Shown in pieces: positions 7,078-15,043 of a stretch of DNA of 40,978 bases (position 1 is its first letter; every line of letters begins with the position of its first letter). Both the position numbers and the translations under genes were made by a program. The notes beneath the pieces are model-generated. The model was not told the DNA's origin. It searched no databases and worked only from the letters and a program-made list of their open reading frames with translations. This stretch comes from an uncultured Fibrobacter sp. (lineage in GTDB: Bacteria; Fibrobacterota; Fibrobacteria; Fibrobacterales; Fibrobacteraceae), in the NCBI GenBank assembly GCA_946414075.1, contig CAMKNA010000019.1, positions 1-40,978 of the forward strand. The letters run 5' to 3'.

Positions 7078-8697
7078 ATGAACTTCAGATGGAAATCTGT
7101 GCTTGGACTTGTTGTGCTTTTCGCCATTTTTTTCCTTGAAGCATGTAGCAGTTCTAGTAGCACAAGCTCAAATGACGATGAACTAAGTGGGGAAATAGAG
7201 AAAGAAATTTCCTCAGATTCAAAAAAGGATACATCTTCAAATTCAAAAAAAGACCATTCCTCTAGTTCAGAAATAATCTCAAGCAGTTCAAAGTCTCTTG
7301 AAGAGGAATTTGATTGGAATGTTGGTGAAACCTTTGTTGATAATAGGGATAAACAAGTCTACAAGCAAGTTGTTATAGGAAGGCAACTATGGATGGCGCA
7401 GAATCTAAATTACATTACTAACGAAAGTGTTTGCCCGCAAGATGATGCAGGTGTTTATTGCGATAAGTACGGAAGACTCTATCCGGGTTCCAAAAATAAT
7501 GGGCATGATGTTTTGTTGAATGATGATTTGTGCCCGACGGGTTGGGTCATCCCATCTGAAACGCAGTGGAATACTTTATTTGAATATGTAAAGGCAAATA
7601 ATGGTGGAGAAGGGGTTGGGAAAAGCCTTAAGGCAAAGGATGGATGGCCTTCAAAAGGTACAGTTATAGGAATGCGAACAGCCGTAGCAGTTGGAAAAGA
7701 CGATTTTCGTTTTTCGGCATTGCCTGCTGGAAGTCGCTGGGATGAGGGAATTTTTGTACACGATGACACCCGTTTCTGGGCTTGGGACAAAAATAACACC
7801 TTTAAAACTGCACCATATTTTCAATATAAAATGTCTTTTGATTCTGATACAATAGAAGTGAATGCATTTTGGGGAGATGGAATGGAAAGTTTTTCCATCC
7901 GTTGTATTAATCTAGAGTATTCAGTAGGTGATTATTGCAATAAATCTCGTAATAAGACTGTTGAAGTGGTTGATGGAGATTCCATTGTTTGTGATAATGG
8001 GTCATGGAGAAGGCGTAATGCTTTTGAACTTTTAATTGGCGTTTGTAATTCTGATATTGAAGGAAAAACAAGCTATTACAGAAATGAGGAGAATGGGAAA
8101 AACTATTACTTTACATGTGCTAGTGGGGAGTGGCGCTCGCCGACAAGGGAAGAGCTAATAGATTTTATTTCGACGGAACAAATGGGTGCATGTACAAAAG
8201 ACAATCAAGAAGAAACGTTACTTGCATTTTTTTATTTTCATGATGGTATAGAAGACTATTTGATATCTCAAGAAATCAATTCAATGTGTTATAAAGGAAT
8301 CTGGCAAGAAATTAACGTTGGAACACCCTGCGATACAGAATTAGACGGTAAGATTGTAACCATTCCTGATGGTCCAAATCAAGGATTCAGTTATACTTGT
8401 AAAGAAGGTCGGTGGAATGAATCAACAGAGGCGGATGCTGTTGAAACCTATATTATTTCAAAAAAAGGGGAATGTACAGAAGACAATCAAGGCGAAAAAG
8501 AAGAATTTTTTTGGACTCCATATACAGCAGGTGTCAATGGAACTGTGAATGTATTGTGTTATGACAAAAAATGGTATTATTCGCTTGATGAAATAAGTTA
8601 TGCACTGGGTGCAATTTGTAGTACAAAGAATGCTGGAACTGTGATTTATGCCTATTCTTGCAATGGACAAGAATGGGTAAAGACGACGGAAATGTAA
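7078..8697 (+). CDS. FISUMP-domain lipoprotein with C-terminal Cys/Trp repeats
   Basis: I chose the ATG at 7078 because it follows AGAGGTG at good spacing and begins a lipoprotein signal peptide with lipobox FLEAC; an in-frame ATG at 7021 lies inside lpxD. The product has 539 residues. After the lipobox comes a Ser/Lys/Asp linker, then one FISUMP domain at about 86-278 (DNRDKQVYKQVVIG, WMAQNLNY, CPTGWVIPSE, SIRC). The remaining 260 residues are about six repeats, each opening with G.xC and closing with C..G.W or a variant. The gene is clearly more AT-rich than lpxD and lpxC on either side. It sits 11 bases after lpxD and directly abuts the lpxC start. FISUMP proteins are surface-exposed lipoproteins of unknown function. 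Confidence 0.88.
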   Translation: MNFRWKSVLGLVVLFAIFFLEACSSSSSTSSNDDELSGEIEKEISSDSKKDTSSNSKKDHSSSSEIISSSSKSLEEEFDWNVGETFVDNRDKQVYKQVVIGRQLWMAQNLNYITNESVCPQDDAGVYCDKYGRLYPGSKNNGHDVLLNDDLCPTGWVIPSETQWNTLFEYVKANNGGEGVGKSLKAKDGWPSKGTVIGMRTAVAVGKDDFRFSALPAGSRWDEGIFVHDDTRFWAWDKNNTFKTAPYFQYKMSFDSDTIEVNAFWGDGMESFSIRCINLEYSVGDYCNKSRNKTVEVVDGDSIVCDNGSWRRRNAFELLIGVCNSDIEGKTSYYRNEENGKNYYFTCASGEWRSPTREELIDFISTEQMGACTKDNQEETLLAFFYFHDGIEDYLISQEINSMCYKGIWQEINVGTPCDTELDGKIVTIPDGPNQGFSYTCKEGRWNESTEADAVETYIISKKGECTEDNQGEKEEFFWTPYTAGVNGTVNVLCYDKKWYYSLDEISYALGAICSTKNAGTVIYAYSCNGQEWVKTTEM

Positions 8698-9603
8698 ATG
8701 TCCGGCAAGCTTTCTTTTAAATCCTGCAGTTTGAGTTATGCCGAAGCTTCCGTAGCTGTGGAAATTCTCAAAAGAGATTCGCAGAAGTCTTCGTGCGTAG
8801 AATGGCGGGTGGGTGGCAAATTTTTTTACAGTACGAGTCAGGTCAAGGTTTTTGATGCGCTGGAATTTGAGTCGCGGCGCACGGCCATCTACAGGACCGC
8901 TGTGGCAGGCGGCACAAATGACAAGTGCGGCGGGCTTGCGCTCTCTACGCCGGAGCATTTGGCGCCGGTATTCTTGATGTGGCCGGGGCGCAGTTTTGTG
9001 GTGGATGTGCCTGTGGAAGGTGACGCAAGTTCTGTGCCCGAAGTCCCCCTGATGGATGGTTCCGCCCTGCCGTTTTTCTTGGCCTTGCGCCGCGAGGTCG
9101 GTGCTCCCGAAGAAACCCTTTTTTACGACGCCCCTGTTAACCTCCAGTGGGACTTGCGGAACGCCCCGGATGCTCCTGCATACGGCCATGTGCGCGTAAG
9201 CCCCGCGGAAACCTTCGAGGTGGAATACCGCTTGGAGCGGCCGGATTATCCAGGTGGGTTCAGTTCCTGTGCTAATCTGTCCGTTTATTCCGCAGAAGAC
9301 CTATACCGCGTTTTTCAGGCCCGTACCTTTATTACGGAGCGGGATTACGAACTGGCACGGCAGAACGGCCTTTTGGAAGGGGTGGATTCCTCTTGCGGCC
9401 TATTGCTGAAAAGCTCGGGGGAGGAGAGCGGTTATCGGGTGGCCGAAGAACCCGCCCTCCACAAAATTCTAGATTTGGTGGGGGACTTGACATTTGCCTT
9501 CCCGGCACTGCCAAGGATCCGTGTGGAAATTCTGAACGGCGGCCACGCAAGCCACCGTCAGATTCTGGAAGTGGTTTTGCCCTATTTGCAAAAGGTGGTT
9601 TGA
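8698..9603 (+). CDS. lpxC: UDP-3-O-acyl-N-acetylglucosamine deacetylase LpxC
   Basis: This 301-residue protein is of normal LpxC length but divergent. The zinc-hydrolase motifs are intact: STPEHL supplies H87, and HKILDLVGD supplies H255 and D259. EVPLMDGSALPF matches the conserved PEVPIMDGSAxPF, ARTF...GLLEG matches the substrate-tunnel region, and GGHASH (H283) stands at the position of the catalytic KSGHALNN histidine. LpxC performs the committed step of lipid A synthesis, removing the acetyl group from UDP-3-O-acyl-GlcNAc. The start ATG immediately follows the stop of the FISUMP gene, with no separate Shine-Dalgarno sequence, suggesting translational coupling to that gene rather than to lpxD. 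The stop is followed within bases by hemA. Confidence 0.88.
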   Translation: MSGKLSFKSCSLSYAEASVAVEILKRDSQKSSCVEWRVGGKFFYSTSQVKVFDALEFESRRTAIYRTAVAGGTNDKCGGLALSTPEHLAPVFLMWPGRSFVVDVPVEGDASSVPEVPLMDGSALPFFLALRREVGAPEETLFYDAPVNLQWDLRNAPDAPAYGHVRVSPAETFEVEYRLERPDYPGGFSSCANLSVYSAEDLYRVFQARTFITERDYELARQNGLLEGVDSSCGLLLKSSGEESGYRVAEEPALHKILDLVGDLTFAFPALPRIRVEILNGGHASHRQILEVVLPYLQKVV

Positions 9604-9606
9604 TTG

Positions 9607-10827
9607 GTGCGTAAGGTTTACATGGCTGGAATGAACCACAAGGTGGCAGAGATTGCCATCCGTGAAAAGTTTTATATCCCTATGGATATAAAGACCCGTG
9701 CCCTGCAAGAAAAGCCTTTCGATGAGCTTTTGATTCTTGCCACTTGTAACCGCACCGAGATTTATGTGGCCAGCAATAAGCCCCTTTCCGAAAAGGATCT
9801 GGTCCAGTATGTGTGCGGCCTTGTGGGCGAAAACCCGGACCAGTATTCCCGTTATTTCTACTACAAGGAAGGGGATGATGTAGCAAGTCATGTGATGAAT
9901 GTGTGTGCGGGCTTGGATTCTGTGGCCATGGGTGAAGACCAGATTTTGCACCAGATTGGCCGTGCTTACGAGACGGCCCACCAGCATGGCGCTACGGGAA
10001 ATACCCTAAACAAGCTTTTCCAGGAAGCAATCCACACTACCAAGCGCATCAAGACTGAGACGAATCTGAGCAAGCTTTCTTGTAATATTCCGTTTCTTGC
10101 CATGAAACAGGTCCAGAAGACTTTTGACGATCTAGAGAACAAGTCGGTCTACATTGTTGGACTTGGTGAGATGGGTTCCCTGATGCTCAAGTATGTGCAG
10201 GAGAACACCACCAGGATTTTTGCCAGCAGCAAGACCTTTGCCAACGCCCAGAAGTTTGCGGATGTGTTGACTCCGGTGCCTTTCGAGAACCGTTACGATG
10301 TTATAGGCAAGTGCGATGTACTTATCCTCTGCAGTGCCTGCCAGGAACCTATAGTCACCCGCGAACGGTTTGTGAGTGCTTCCGAAAAGTGCCGTCTCGT
10401 TATTGACTTGGGCAGCCCCCGCAACGCCGAAGCTTCCATTGGGGAGCTACCTGGCGTTCAGTATGTGTGTGTTGATGATCTTGAAAAGATTGTGTCCGAT
10501 AATCGCAGGCTCCGCATGGCTGAACTGGAAACGGCCCAGAAAATTTTGCAGGAAGGCTTAGAAGAATTTCTCGCTTGGTCTCGTATGGACGAATCGGCCA
10601 AGAGTATCCATCTGATTGCGGATAAGATGATTAAGACTGCGGGGGAGGAATCCGGCAAGCTGTTGGCCTCGCTCCCTAATTTGGATGAAGCCACTGCCAG
10701 AAAGATTTCTATGATGTACGAGCGTTTTGCCAAGAAGATGGCCAACGATTTCTTGTACAAGGTCAAGGATTCCAACAGTCCCGAAGATGTGAAGGTGTTC
10801 CTGAAGTGCTTGGAGAAGAACCTGTGA
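9607..10827 (+). CDS. hemA: Glutamyl-tRNA reductase HemA
   Basis: This protein of about 406 residues catalyses the first step of the C5 tetrapyrrole pathway, NADPH-dependent reduction of glutamyl-tRNA to glutamate-1-semialdehyde. Key motifs are GMNHKVAEIAIREKF at the N-terminus, LATCNRTEIY with the catalytic cysteine at residue 47, and GLDSVAMGEDQILHQIG. A Rossmann region has VYIVGLGEMGSLM, followed by a C-terminal helical dimerisation domain. I prefer the GTG at 9607, 8 bases after AGGTGG; a TTG at 9604 and an ATG at 9622 are alternatives. It lies just after lpxC, and its TGA overlaps the hemC ATG by one base. Confidence 0.95.
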   Translation: MRKVYMAGMNHKVAEIAIREKFYIPMDIKTRALQEKPFDELLILATCNRTEIYVASNKPLSEKDLVQYVCGLVGENPDQYSRYFYYKEGDDVASHVMNVCAGLDSVAMGEDQILHQIGRAYETAHQHGATGNTLNKLFQEAIHTTKRIKTETNLSKLSCNIPFLAMKQVQKTFDDLENKSVYIVGLGEMGSLMLKYVQENTTRIFASSKTFANAQKFADVLTPVPFENRYDVIGKCDVLILCSACQEPIVTRERFVSASEKCRLVIDLGSPRNAEASIGELPGVQYVCVDDLEKIVSDNRRLRMAELETAQKILQEGLEEFLAWSRMDESAKSIHLIADKMIKTAGEESGKLLASLPNLDEATARKISMMYERFAKKMANDFLYKVKDSNSPEDVKVFLKCLEKNL

Positions 10828-11768
10828 TGACTCTCCGTATAGCCACCCGCAAGAGTGAACTTGCCATGACCCAGACCCGCCTGGTGGCGGAACGAATGGT
10901 CGCCTGTGCTAAGTCCTTGGGCGAGGATTTGGATTACGAACTGGTCTCCATGACTACCGAGGGCGATCGTCGTCTGGACAAGTCTCTTTCCAGTTTTGGT
11001 GGCAAGGGCGTCTTTATCAAGGAACTGGAAGTTGCCCTGATGGAAGGCCGTGCCGACATCGCCGTCCATAGTCTCAAGGACATGCCGGCCCAGGTGCTGC
11101 CACAGTTCAAGCTGGCCGCCGTGTTGGAACGAGAAGATTGCCGCGACGCTTTTGTTTCGAAGGGTGGCGCAAATGGTATCAAGTTTATGAACCTGCCAGC
11201 AGGATCCCGTGTTGGTACGGGCAGTATCCGCCGGGTTGTTCAGCTGAAAGCCCTGCGTCCAGATCTGGAATATGTACCCATTCGAGGGAATATCCAGACC
11301 CGCCTTTCGAAACTTGCGGAGCTTGACGGCGTGGTCCTTGCTGCGGCAGGCCTCAAGCGCATGGGCCTTGAGAAAGAAATTACGGAATACTTTAGTGTAG
11401 AGCAGGTGCTGCCTGCGTCAGGCCAGGGCATCCTCGCCATAGAGGCGCTATCTGGAAAAGAAGAAAAACTACTCTCTGCCGTCAACCATGCCGAAACCCT
11501 CGGCATCGCCCTTGCAGAAATGTCCTTCTTGAAGGCATTAAATGCGGGCTGTCAGTTCCCGGTGGCAAGCCACGCCGAAATCGTCAATGATGGTCGCCCC
11601 GCCGCGGGTTGTCCCGCTGTCTTGAGAATGCGCGGCATCTACTGGTTGGAATCCACGCAGAAACTTCTGCGGGCAAAGCTACAGACGGAAATTTCCGCCA
11701 CGGCAGATAATTCCTGGTTCATCGCCCAGGGCGAATCTCTCGCTGCTCAAATCAAAGCGCAATTTTAG
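10827..11768 (+). CDS. hemC: Porphobilinogen deaminase HemC
   Basis: This 313-residue enzyme polymerises four porphobilinogen molecules to hydroxymethylbilane in the cytoplasm. LRIATRKSELAMTQT opens the protein. GGKGVFIKELEVAL and HSLKDMP hold the catalytic aspartate D85. RVGTGSIRR and IRGNIQTRL bind the substrate chain. C242 in LNAGCQFPVASHA is the attachment site of the dipyrromethane cofactor. The ATG at 10827 overlaps the hemA stop; an upstream in-frame start at 10806 would add seven residues inside hemA and is unlikely. It is the last gene of the run and converges on tatD with a 10-base gap. No hemD or hemB follows in this window. Confidence 0.95.
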   Translation: MTLRIATRKSELAMTQTRLVAERMVACAKSLGEDLDYELVSMTTEGDRRLDKSLSSFGGKGVFIKELEVALMEGRADIAVHSLKDMPAQVLPQFKLAAVLEREDCRDAFVSKGGANGIKFMNLPAGSRVGTGSIRRVVQLKALRPDLEYVPIRGNIQTRLSKLAELDGVVLAAAGLKRMGLEKEITEYFSVEQVLPASGQGILAIEALSGKEEKLLSAVNHAETLGIALAEMSFLKALNAGCQFPVASHAEIVNDGRPAAGCPAVLRMRGIYWLESTQKLLRAKLQTEISATADNSWFIAQGESLAAQIKAQF

Positions 11769-11778
11769 AGAACGCTCG

Positions 11779-12585
11779 CTATATCCCGTAGCATGTTCGG
11801 GTGTTTTCGCGGCAGCACCGGTAGATTTCTTCTACAGTCACACCCTTGACTTCGGCCAGCTTGTCGGCAATGTAGGGGATATATCCCGAATGGCATGGCT
11901 TTCCACGGTAGGGGATGGGGGCCATGTATGGGCTGTCCGTTTCCAGGAGCATCTGGTTCAGGGGAGTCAGGGCGACGGCATCACGTACATTTTGGGCGTT
12001 CTTGAAGGTGATGATTCCCGTAAAGCCCACAAAGATGTTTGCCCCTTTGGCGCTGCCGAGTTCCAGCATCTGGCTGCAAAATTCAGGAGTGCCCGTAAAG
12101 CAGTGGACATGGACATTTTTGCCTTTTAGGTCGGAGTTGCGGAGTACGGCTAGGGCGTCTTCGTCCGCTTCCCGCAGGTGGAGCACCAGGGGTTTCCCAC
12201 TTTCAAGTCCCAGTTCTAGGTGACGCTCGAAAAGCTTAATCTGTTCCTTGCGATGCTCCAGGTCGTAGTGGTAGTCCAGCCCGAATTCCCCGCAGGCTCT
12301 ACACTTGGGGTGCTTCAGGAATTCTACAAGGCGGGCTTCGTCTTCGGCGGTTTCCGTCAGCACATATTCGGGGTGGATCCCGTAGGCGGTATAGATATTC
12401 GGGTATTTCTCAGAAACTTCTCGGGCGTATTCAAAGTCTGCAGGGTCGCAGGCCACATGGATGAACGCCTCGGGCATGGCGACTTTCGGGTCAGCATTGT
12501 GGGGTAGGCGCTCAAAGAAACTCTCCAGCGTTTCACCGGAATGACTTTCGTAAGAATCCAGATGGCAGTGAGTGTCAATGAACAT
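11779..12585 (-). CDS. tatD: TatD family metal-dependent hydrolase (DNase)
   Basis: This 268-residue amidohydrolase-fold protein has the TatD metal-site motifs: FIDTHCHLD (H6, H8) at the N-terminus, CGEFGLDYHYD with the bridging glutamate, LVLHLREADED, VHVHCFTGTPE, and LLETDSPYMAP carrying the late aspartate. TatD enzymes are 3'-5' exonucleases or endonucleases, and some act on D-amino-acyl substrates; the exact substrate here is not readable. The ATG directly abuts the greB stop, so the two form a minus-strand operon read from the promoter at about 13060. The gene ends 10 bases from hemC on the opposite strand. Confidence 0.93.
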   Translation of the reverse strand: MFIDTHCHLDSYESHSGETLESFFERLPHNADPKVAMPEAFIHVACDPADFEYAREVSEKYPNIYTAYGIHPEYVLTETAEDEARLVEFLKHPKCRACGEFGLDYHYDLEHRKEQIKLFERHLELGLESGKPLVLHLREADEDALAVLRNSDLKGKNVHVHCFTGTPEFCSQMLELGSAKGANIFVGFTGIITFKNAQNVRDAVALTPLNQMLLETDSPYMAPIPYRGKPCHSGYIPYIADKLAEVKGVTVEEIYRCCRENTRTCYGI

Positions 12586-13053
12586 TTAATAGCTTACTTC
12601 CACAATTTCATACGTAATCACGCCCTTGGGTGCCTGGACTTGTACTTGTTCGCCCTGCTTTTTGCCCATCAGAGCTTCTCCGATGGGAGATTTCATGCTG
12701 ATGCGGCCCTGGAGCGGGTCGATTTCCTTTTCCCCAACGATGCTGTAGGTCTTTTCACGTTTGGTTTTGATGTCCCGCATCTTGATGGTGGCGCCAAACT
12801 TGATGGTGCCATCGGTAGGGGCCTGGGTCTCCACGACCTGGGCGCCATCCAGAATGCGGTCCAGTTCCCGCAGGCGGCGGTCGATTTCCCGGACCCGCAT
12901 ACGGCCGTAAGTATAGGCGGCGTTCTCGCTGCGGTCCCCTTCGGCGGCGGCAGCCTGCACCTGGTTGATCATGGCGGGGCGTTCCACATATTTCAGGTTT
13001 TCCCACTCCGCCTTCAGCTTTTCAAAGCCTTCTTTTGAAATAAGGTGTTTCAT
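12586..13053 (-). CDS. greB: Transcript cleavage factor GreB/GreA family
   Basis: This 155-residue cytoplasmic protein binds RNA polymerase and stimulates cleavage of backtracked transcripts. The N-terminal coiled coil begins ISKEGFEKLKAEWENLK and its tip carries GDRSENAAYTYGR. The acidic D/E pair of the catalytic loop is present, and the following RMRVREIDRRLRELDRIL is closer to GreB than GreA. The C-terminal FKBP-like domain includes IVGEKEIDPLQGRIS and SPIGEALMGKKQGE. I start at ATG 13053 (MKHLISKEG), which matches family starts; an in-frame ATG at 13077 would add eight residues upstream of the promoter-like element. It is followed without a gap by tatD. Confidence 0.92.
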   Translation of the reverse strand: MKHLISKEGFEKLKAEWENLKYVERPAMINQVQAAAAEGDRSENAAYTYGRMRVREIDRRLRELDRILDGAQVVETQAPTDGTIKFGATIKMRDIKTKREKTYSIVGEKEIDPLQGRISMKSPIGEALMGKKQGEQVQVQAPKGVITYEIVEVSY

Positions 13054-13059
13054 CGCCAC

Positions 13060-13067
13060 TAAATGTA
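13060..13067 (-). promoter_or_regulatory. Start-proximal promoter element for greB-tatD
   Basis: On the minus strand TACATTTA lies 6 bases before the greB ATG, fitting TAnnTTTG except for the last base. Transcription from it would begin at or within a few bases of the start codon, and no Shine-Dalgarno sequence is present. The intergenic region (61 bp) also holds the divergent promoter for the next plus-strand gene. Confidence 0.45.
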
Positions 13068-13076
13068 GAAAATGCA

Positions 13077-13106
13077 TTTGGCATAAACCGCTTTTTGCTA
13101 TATTTG
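13077..13106 (+). promoter_or_regulatory. Bacteroidetes-type promoter for the DUF2062-DUF1015 gene
   Basis: TTTG at 13077-13080, an 18-base spacer, and a perfect TATATTTG at 13099-13106 match the Bacteroidetes primary-sigma consensus. The ATG at 13115 is only 8 bases further, with no Shine-Dalgarno sequence, predicting a leaderless or nearly leaderless mRNA. Confidence 0.55.
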
Positions 13107-13114
13107 CCCCCGCG

Positions 13115-14956
13115 ATGATTCATTTTAGGCACAAACCGATAGACAAGAACGAGTCCAAGTATAAGAGGCTCAGCCGCATCTACTACAACCGCATGTTTCC
13201 CAAGAGGCAGGATGCCCTGAAGGTAGCGTGGTCCGTGGCGGCGGGCGTGTTTATCGGCATTTGGCCCACTATCGGCGTGGCCATTCTCTTGACGGTGGCT
13301 TTCTGCGCCCTGTTCCGGCTCCCGAAGGTCCCTGGAATCGTGGCCTCTTTCGTGGCCAACCCTTTCACGCAGTTCGGTTTCTTTTATCCGGCTGGCTATG
13401 CCATCGGTTGCGGGATTTTGAACCCTGACAAGATTAATTTCGACTTCCTTTCGGAGTTCGAGGGGCTGTCGTTTAGGAATGCCATTTCGGTGATTTCGCA
13501 CCTGTGGCACGATGCCGCAGGGCACCTGGCCGCATTCTTGCTGGGCATTACCATCGTGGCCGCTATCGGCGCCGCCATATTCTTTGTATTGGCCTTTATT
13601 ATTGTAAATTATCGCAAGAAGAAGTGGATGGATGGAAAGACTAGTTACATCCACAACCTGATTGCCGAAGACGAGGCTTTAATTAAAGAAGCACACAAAG
13701 GAAAACACCCTATGATGCACATCTATCCGTTCAAGGCGCTGCGCCCGGTGAACCCGGCCGAAGCCGAAACGATTTCTGCCCTCCCGTACGACGTGATGAA
13801 TCGCGCCGAGGCCAAGGCTATGGCCGAAGGGCTCCCGCATTCCTACTTGCGCGTGACCCGTGCGGAACTGGAACTGCCCGATGAACTGGACGCCTACGAC
13901 CCGAAGGTCTATGCCCACGCCCGCGAGAACCTGGACAAGATGATTGCCGACGGTGTGATTGCTTACGACAAGAAGCCTTGCCTCTACGTTTACCGCCAGA
14001 CCATGAACGGTCGCGAACAGTACGGCCTGGTGTGCTGCGTGCCCGCCGCCGACTACTTCAACGGCATTATCAAGAAGCACGAGCTCACCCGTGCCGACAA
14101 GGAAGAAGACCGTCTCCGTCATGTGCTGGCCACCAACGCCAACACGGGTCCGGTGTTCCTGACATACCGCGACCAGGGCCAGTTCGACGTGTTCGGTGCA
14201 GTCACCAAGCGTAAGCCTGTTTACGATTTCGTGAGCAAGGGCGACGGTTTCGGCCACACTGTTTGGGTCATCGACGATGACGCCGAAATCGAGGCTATCC
14301 GCAAGTCTTTCGAAGCTGTTCCGGTGAGCTACATTGCCGACGGTCACCACCGCAGTGCCGCCGGTGCCCGTGCCGCCAGCTATCGCGCCGAGCAGAACCC
14401 GAACAACACCGGTGACGAAGAATACAACCGTTACCTCGCCATCCTGTTCCCCAGCACCCAGCTGAAGATTCTGGACTACAACCGCGTGCTGAAAGACCTG
14501 AACGGTCGCACTCCGGAACAGCTCATGGAAGAGATGAAGAAGGTGTTCGATATCGAAGCTCTCGACAAGATGCAGAGCCCCGCCAAGCAGAACCAGGTGA
14601 ACTTCTACATGGGCGGCAAGTGGTACGCTTGTACCTTCAAGGCCCAGTTCCTCAAGAACCTCGGTCCGGTTGACAGTCTGGACGTGGCGCTTCTCCAGAA
14701 GCTCATCTTGAAGCCGCTCTTTGACATTGACGATCCGCGCACTTCCAAGCGCATTGACTTCGTCGGTGGCATTCGCGGTCTCGGCGAACTGGTGAAGCGC
14801 GTGGATAGTGGTGAATGCGCTTGCGCCTTTGCCATGTACCCGACCACTCTCGACCAGCTCATGAACATCGCCGATGCTGGCGAAATCATGCCGCCCAAGA
14901 GCACCTGGTTCGAACCCAAGCTCCGCGACGGCCTGCTGGTCCATTCGCTGGATTAA
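13115..14956 (+). CDS. DUF2062 membrane domain fused in frame to a DUF1015 protein
   Basis: This is a 613-residue open frame. Residues 1-190 are a DUF2062-type membrane protein: RLSRIYYNRMFPKR near the start, then FIGIWPTIGVA and VANPFTQFGFFYPAGYAIG in hydrophobic segments, and a further membrane segment before a basic KKKW end. Residues 200-613 are a complete DUF1015 protein: IYPFKALRPVNPAEAE, AYDVMNRAEAK-like LPYDVMNRAEA, LPHSYLRVTRAE, and the hallmark ADGHHRSAAGA. The two halves normally occur as separate proteins. No stop codon separates them, but a ribosome-binding site and ATG lie at the junction. Codon use in the DUF1015 half is more biased (mostly GAC, AAG, CGC), suggesting stronger expression. 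The start at ATG 13115 fits the promoter; the frame extends upstream to 12965, antisense to greB. The function of both families is unknown to me. Confidence 0.8.
   Translation: MIHFRHKPIDKNESKYKRLSRIYYNRMFPKRQDALKVAWSVAAGVFIGIWPTIGVAILLTVAFCALFRLPKVPGIVASFVANPFTQFGFFYPAGYAIGCGILNPDKINFDFLSEFEGLSFRNAISVISHLWHDAAGHLAAFLLGITIVAAIGAAIFFVLAFIIVNYRKKKWMDGKTSYIHNLIAEDEALIKEAHKGKHPMMHIYPFKALRPVNPAEAETISALPYDVMNRAEAKAMAEGLPHSYLRVTRAELELPDELDAYDPKVYAHARENLDKMIADGVIAYDKKPCLYVYRQTMNGREQYGLVCCVPAADYFNGIIKKHELTRADKEEDRLRHVLATNANTGPVFLTYRDQGQFDVFGAVTKRKPVYDFVSKGDGFGHTVWVIDDDAEIEAIRKSFEAVPVSYIADGHHRSAAGARAASYRAEQNPNNTGDEEYNRYLAILFPSTQLKILDYNRVLKDLNGRTPEQLMEEMKKVFDIEALDKMQSPAKQNQVNFYMGGKWYACTFKAQFLKNLGPVDSLDVALLQKLILKPLFDIDDPRTSKRIDFVGGIRGLGELVKRVDSGECACAFAMYPTTLDQLMNIADAGEIMPPKSTWFEPKLRDGLLVHSLD
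13697..13717 (+). promoter_or_regulatory. Internal ribosome-binding site and start of the DUF1015 half
   Basis: AAAGGA at 13697-13702 stands 9 bases before ATG 13712 (and 12 before ATG 13715). Translation from here gives a protein starting MMHIYPFKALRP, which is where free-standing DUF1015 proteins normally begin. It suggests that a separate DUF1015 polypeptide may be made in addition to, or instead of, the fusion. Confidence 0.55.
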
Positions 14957-14978
14957 TCGGCTTTATCGCATTGAAGTT

Positions 14979-15009
14979 GCCCTCGCTCGAAAGCGGGGGC
15001 TTCTTTTTT
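14979..15009 (+). terminator. Intrinsic terminator after the DUF1015 gene
   Basis: A 9-bp GC-rich stem (14979-14987 with 14992-15000, one T-G pair) has a CGAA tetraloop and is followed by a T-rich tail TTCTTTTTT. It starts 22 bases after the stop codon. Confidence 0.88.
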
Positions 15010-15016
15010 ATATTTT
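15009..15016 (+). promoter_or_regulatory. Possible -7 element for the ABC transporter pair
   Basis: TATATTTT at 15009-15016 matches TAnnTTTG except for the last base and overlaps the T-tail of the preceding terminator. The ATG follows 27 bases later after CGAGGAATT, a reasonable ribosome-binding site. No TTTG is seen at the expected upstream distance. Confidence 0.35.
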
Positions 15017-15043
15017 CAAAGTAAAGAAAACTCTCGAGGAATT

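Noticed and set aside
12965..13114. Upstream extension of the DUF2062 gene to ATG 12965
   Set aside because: It would run antisense through greB and its promoter. The family start (MIHFRHKP) and the TATATTTG box both point to ATG 13115.
13679..14944. 421-codon minus-strand frame
   Set aside because: Antisense shadow of the DUF1015 coding region, where strong codon bias removes stops on the other strand.
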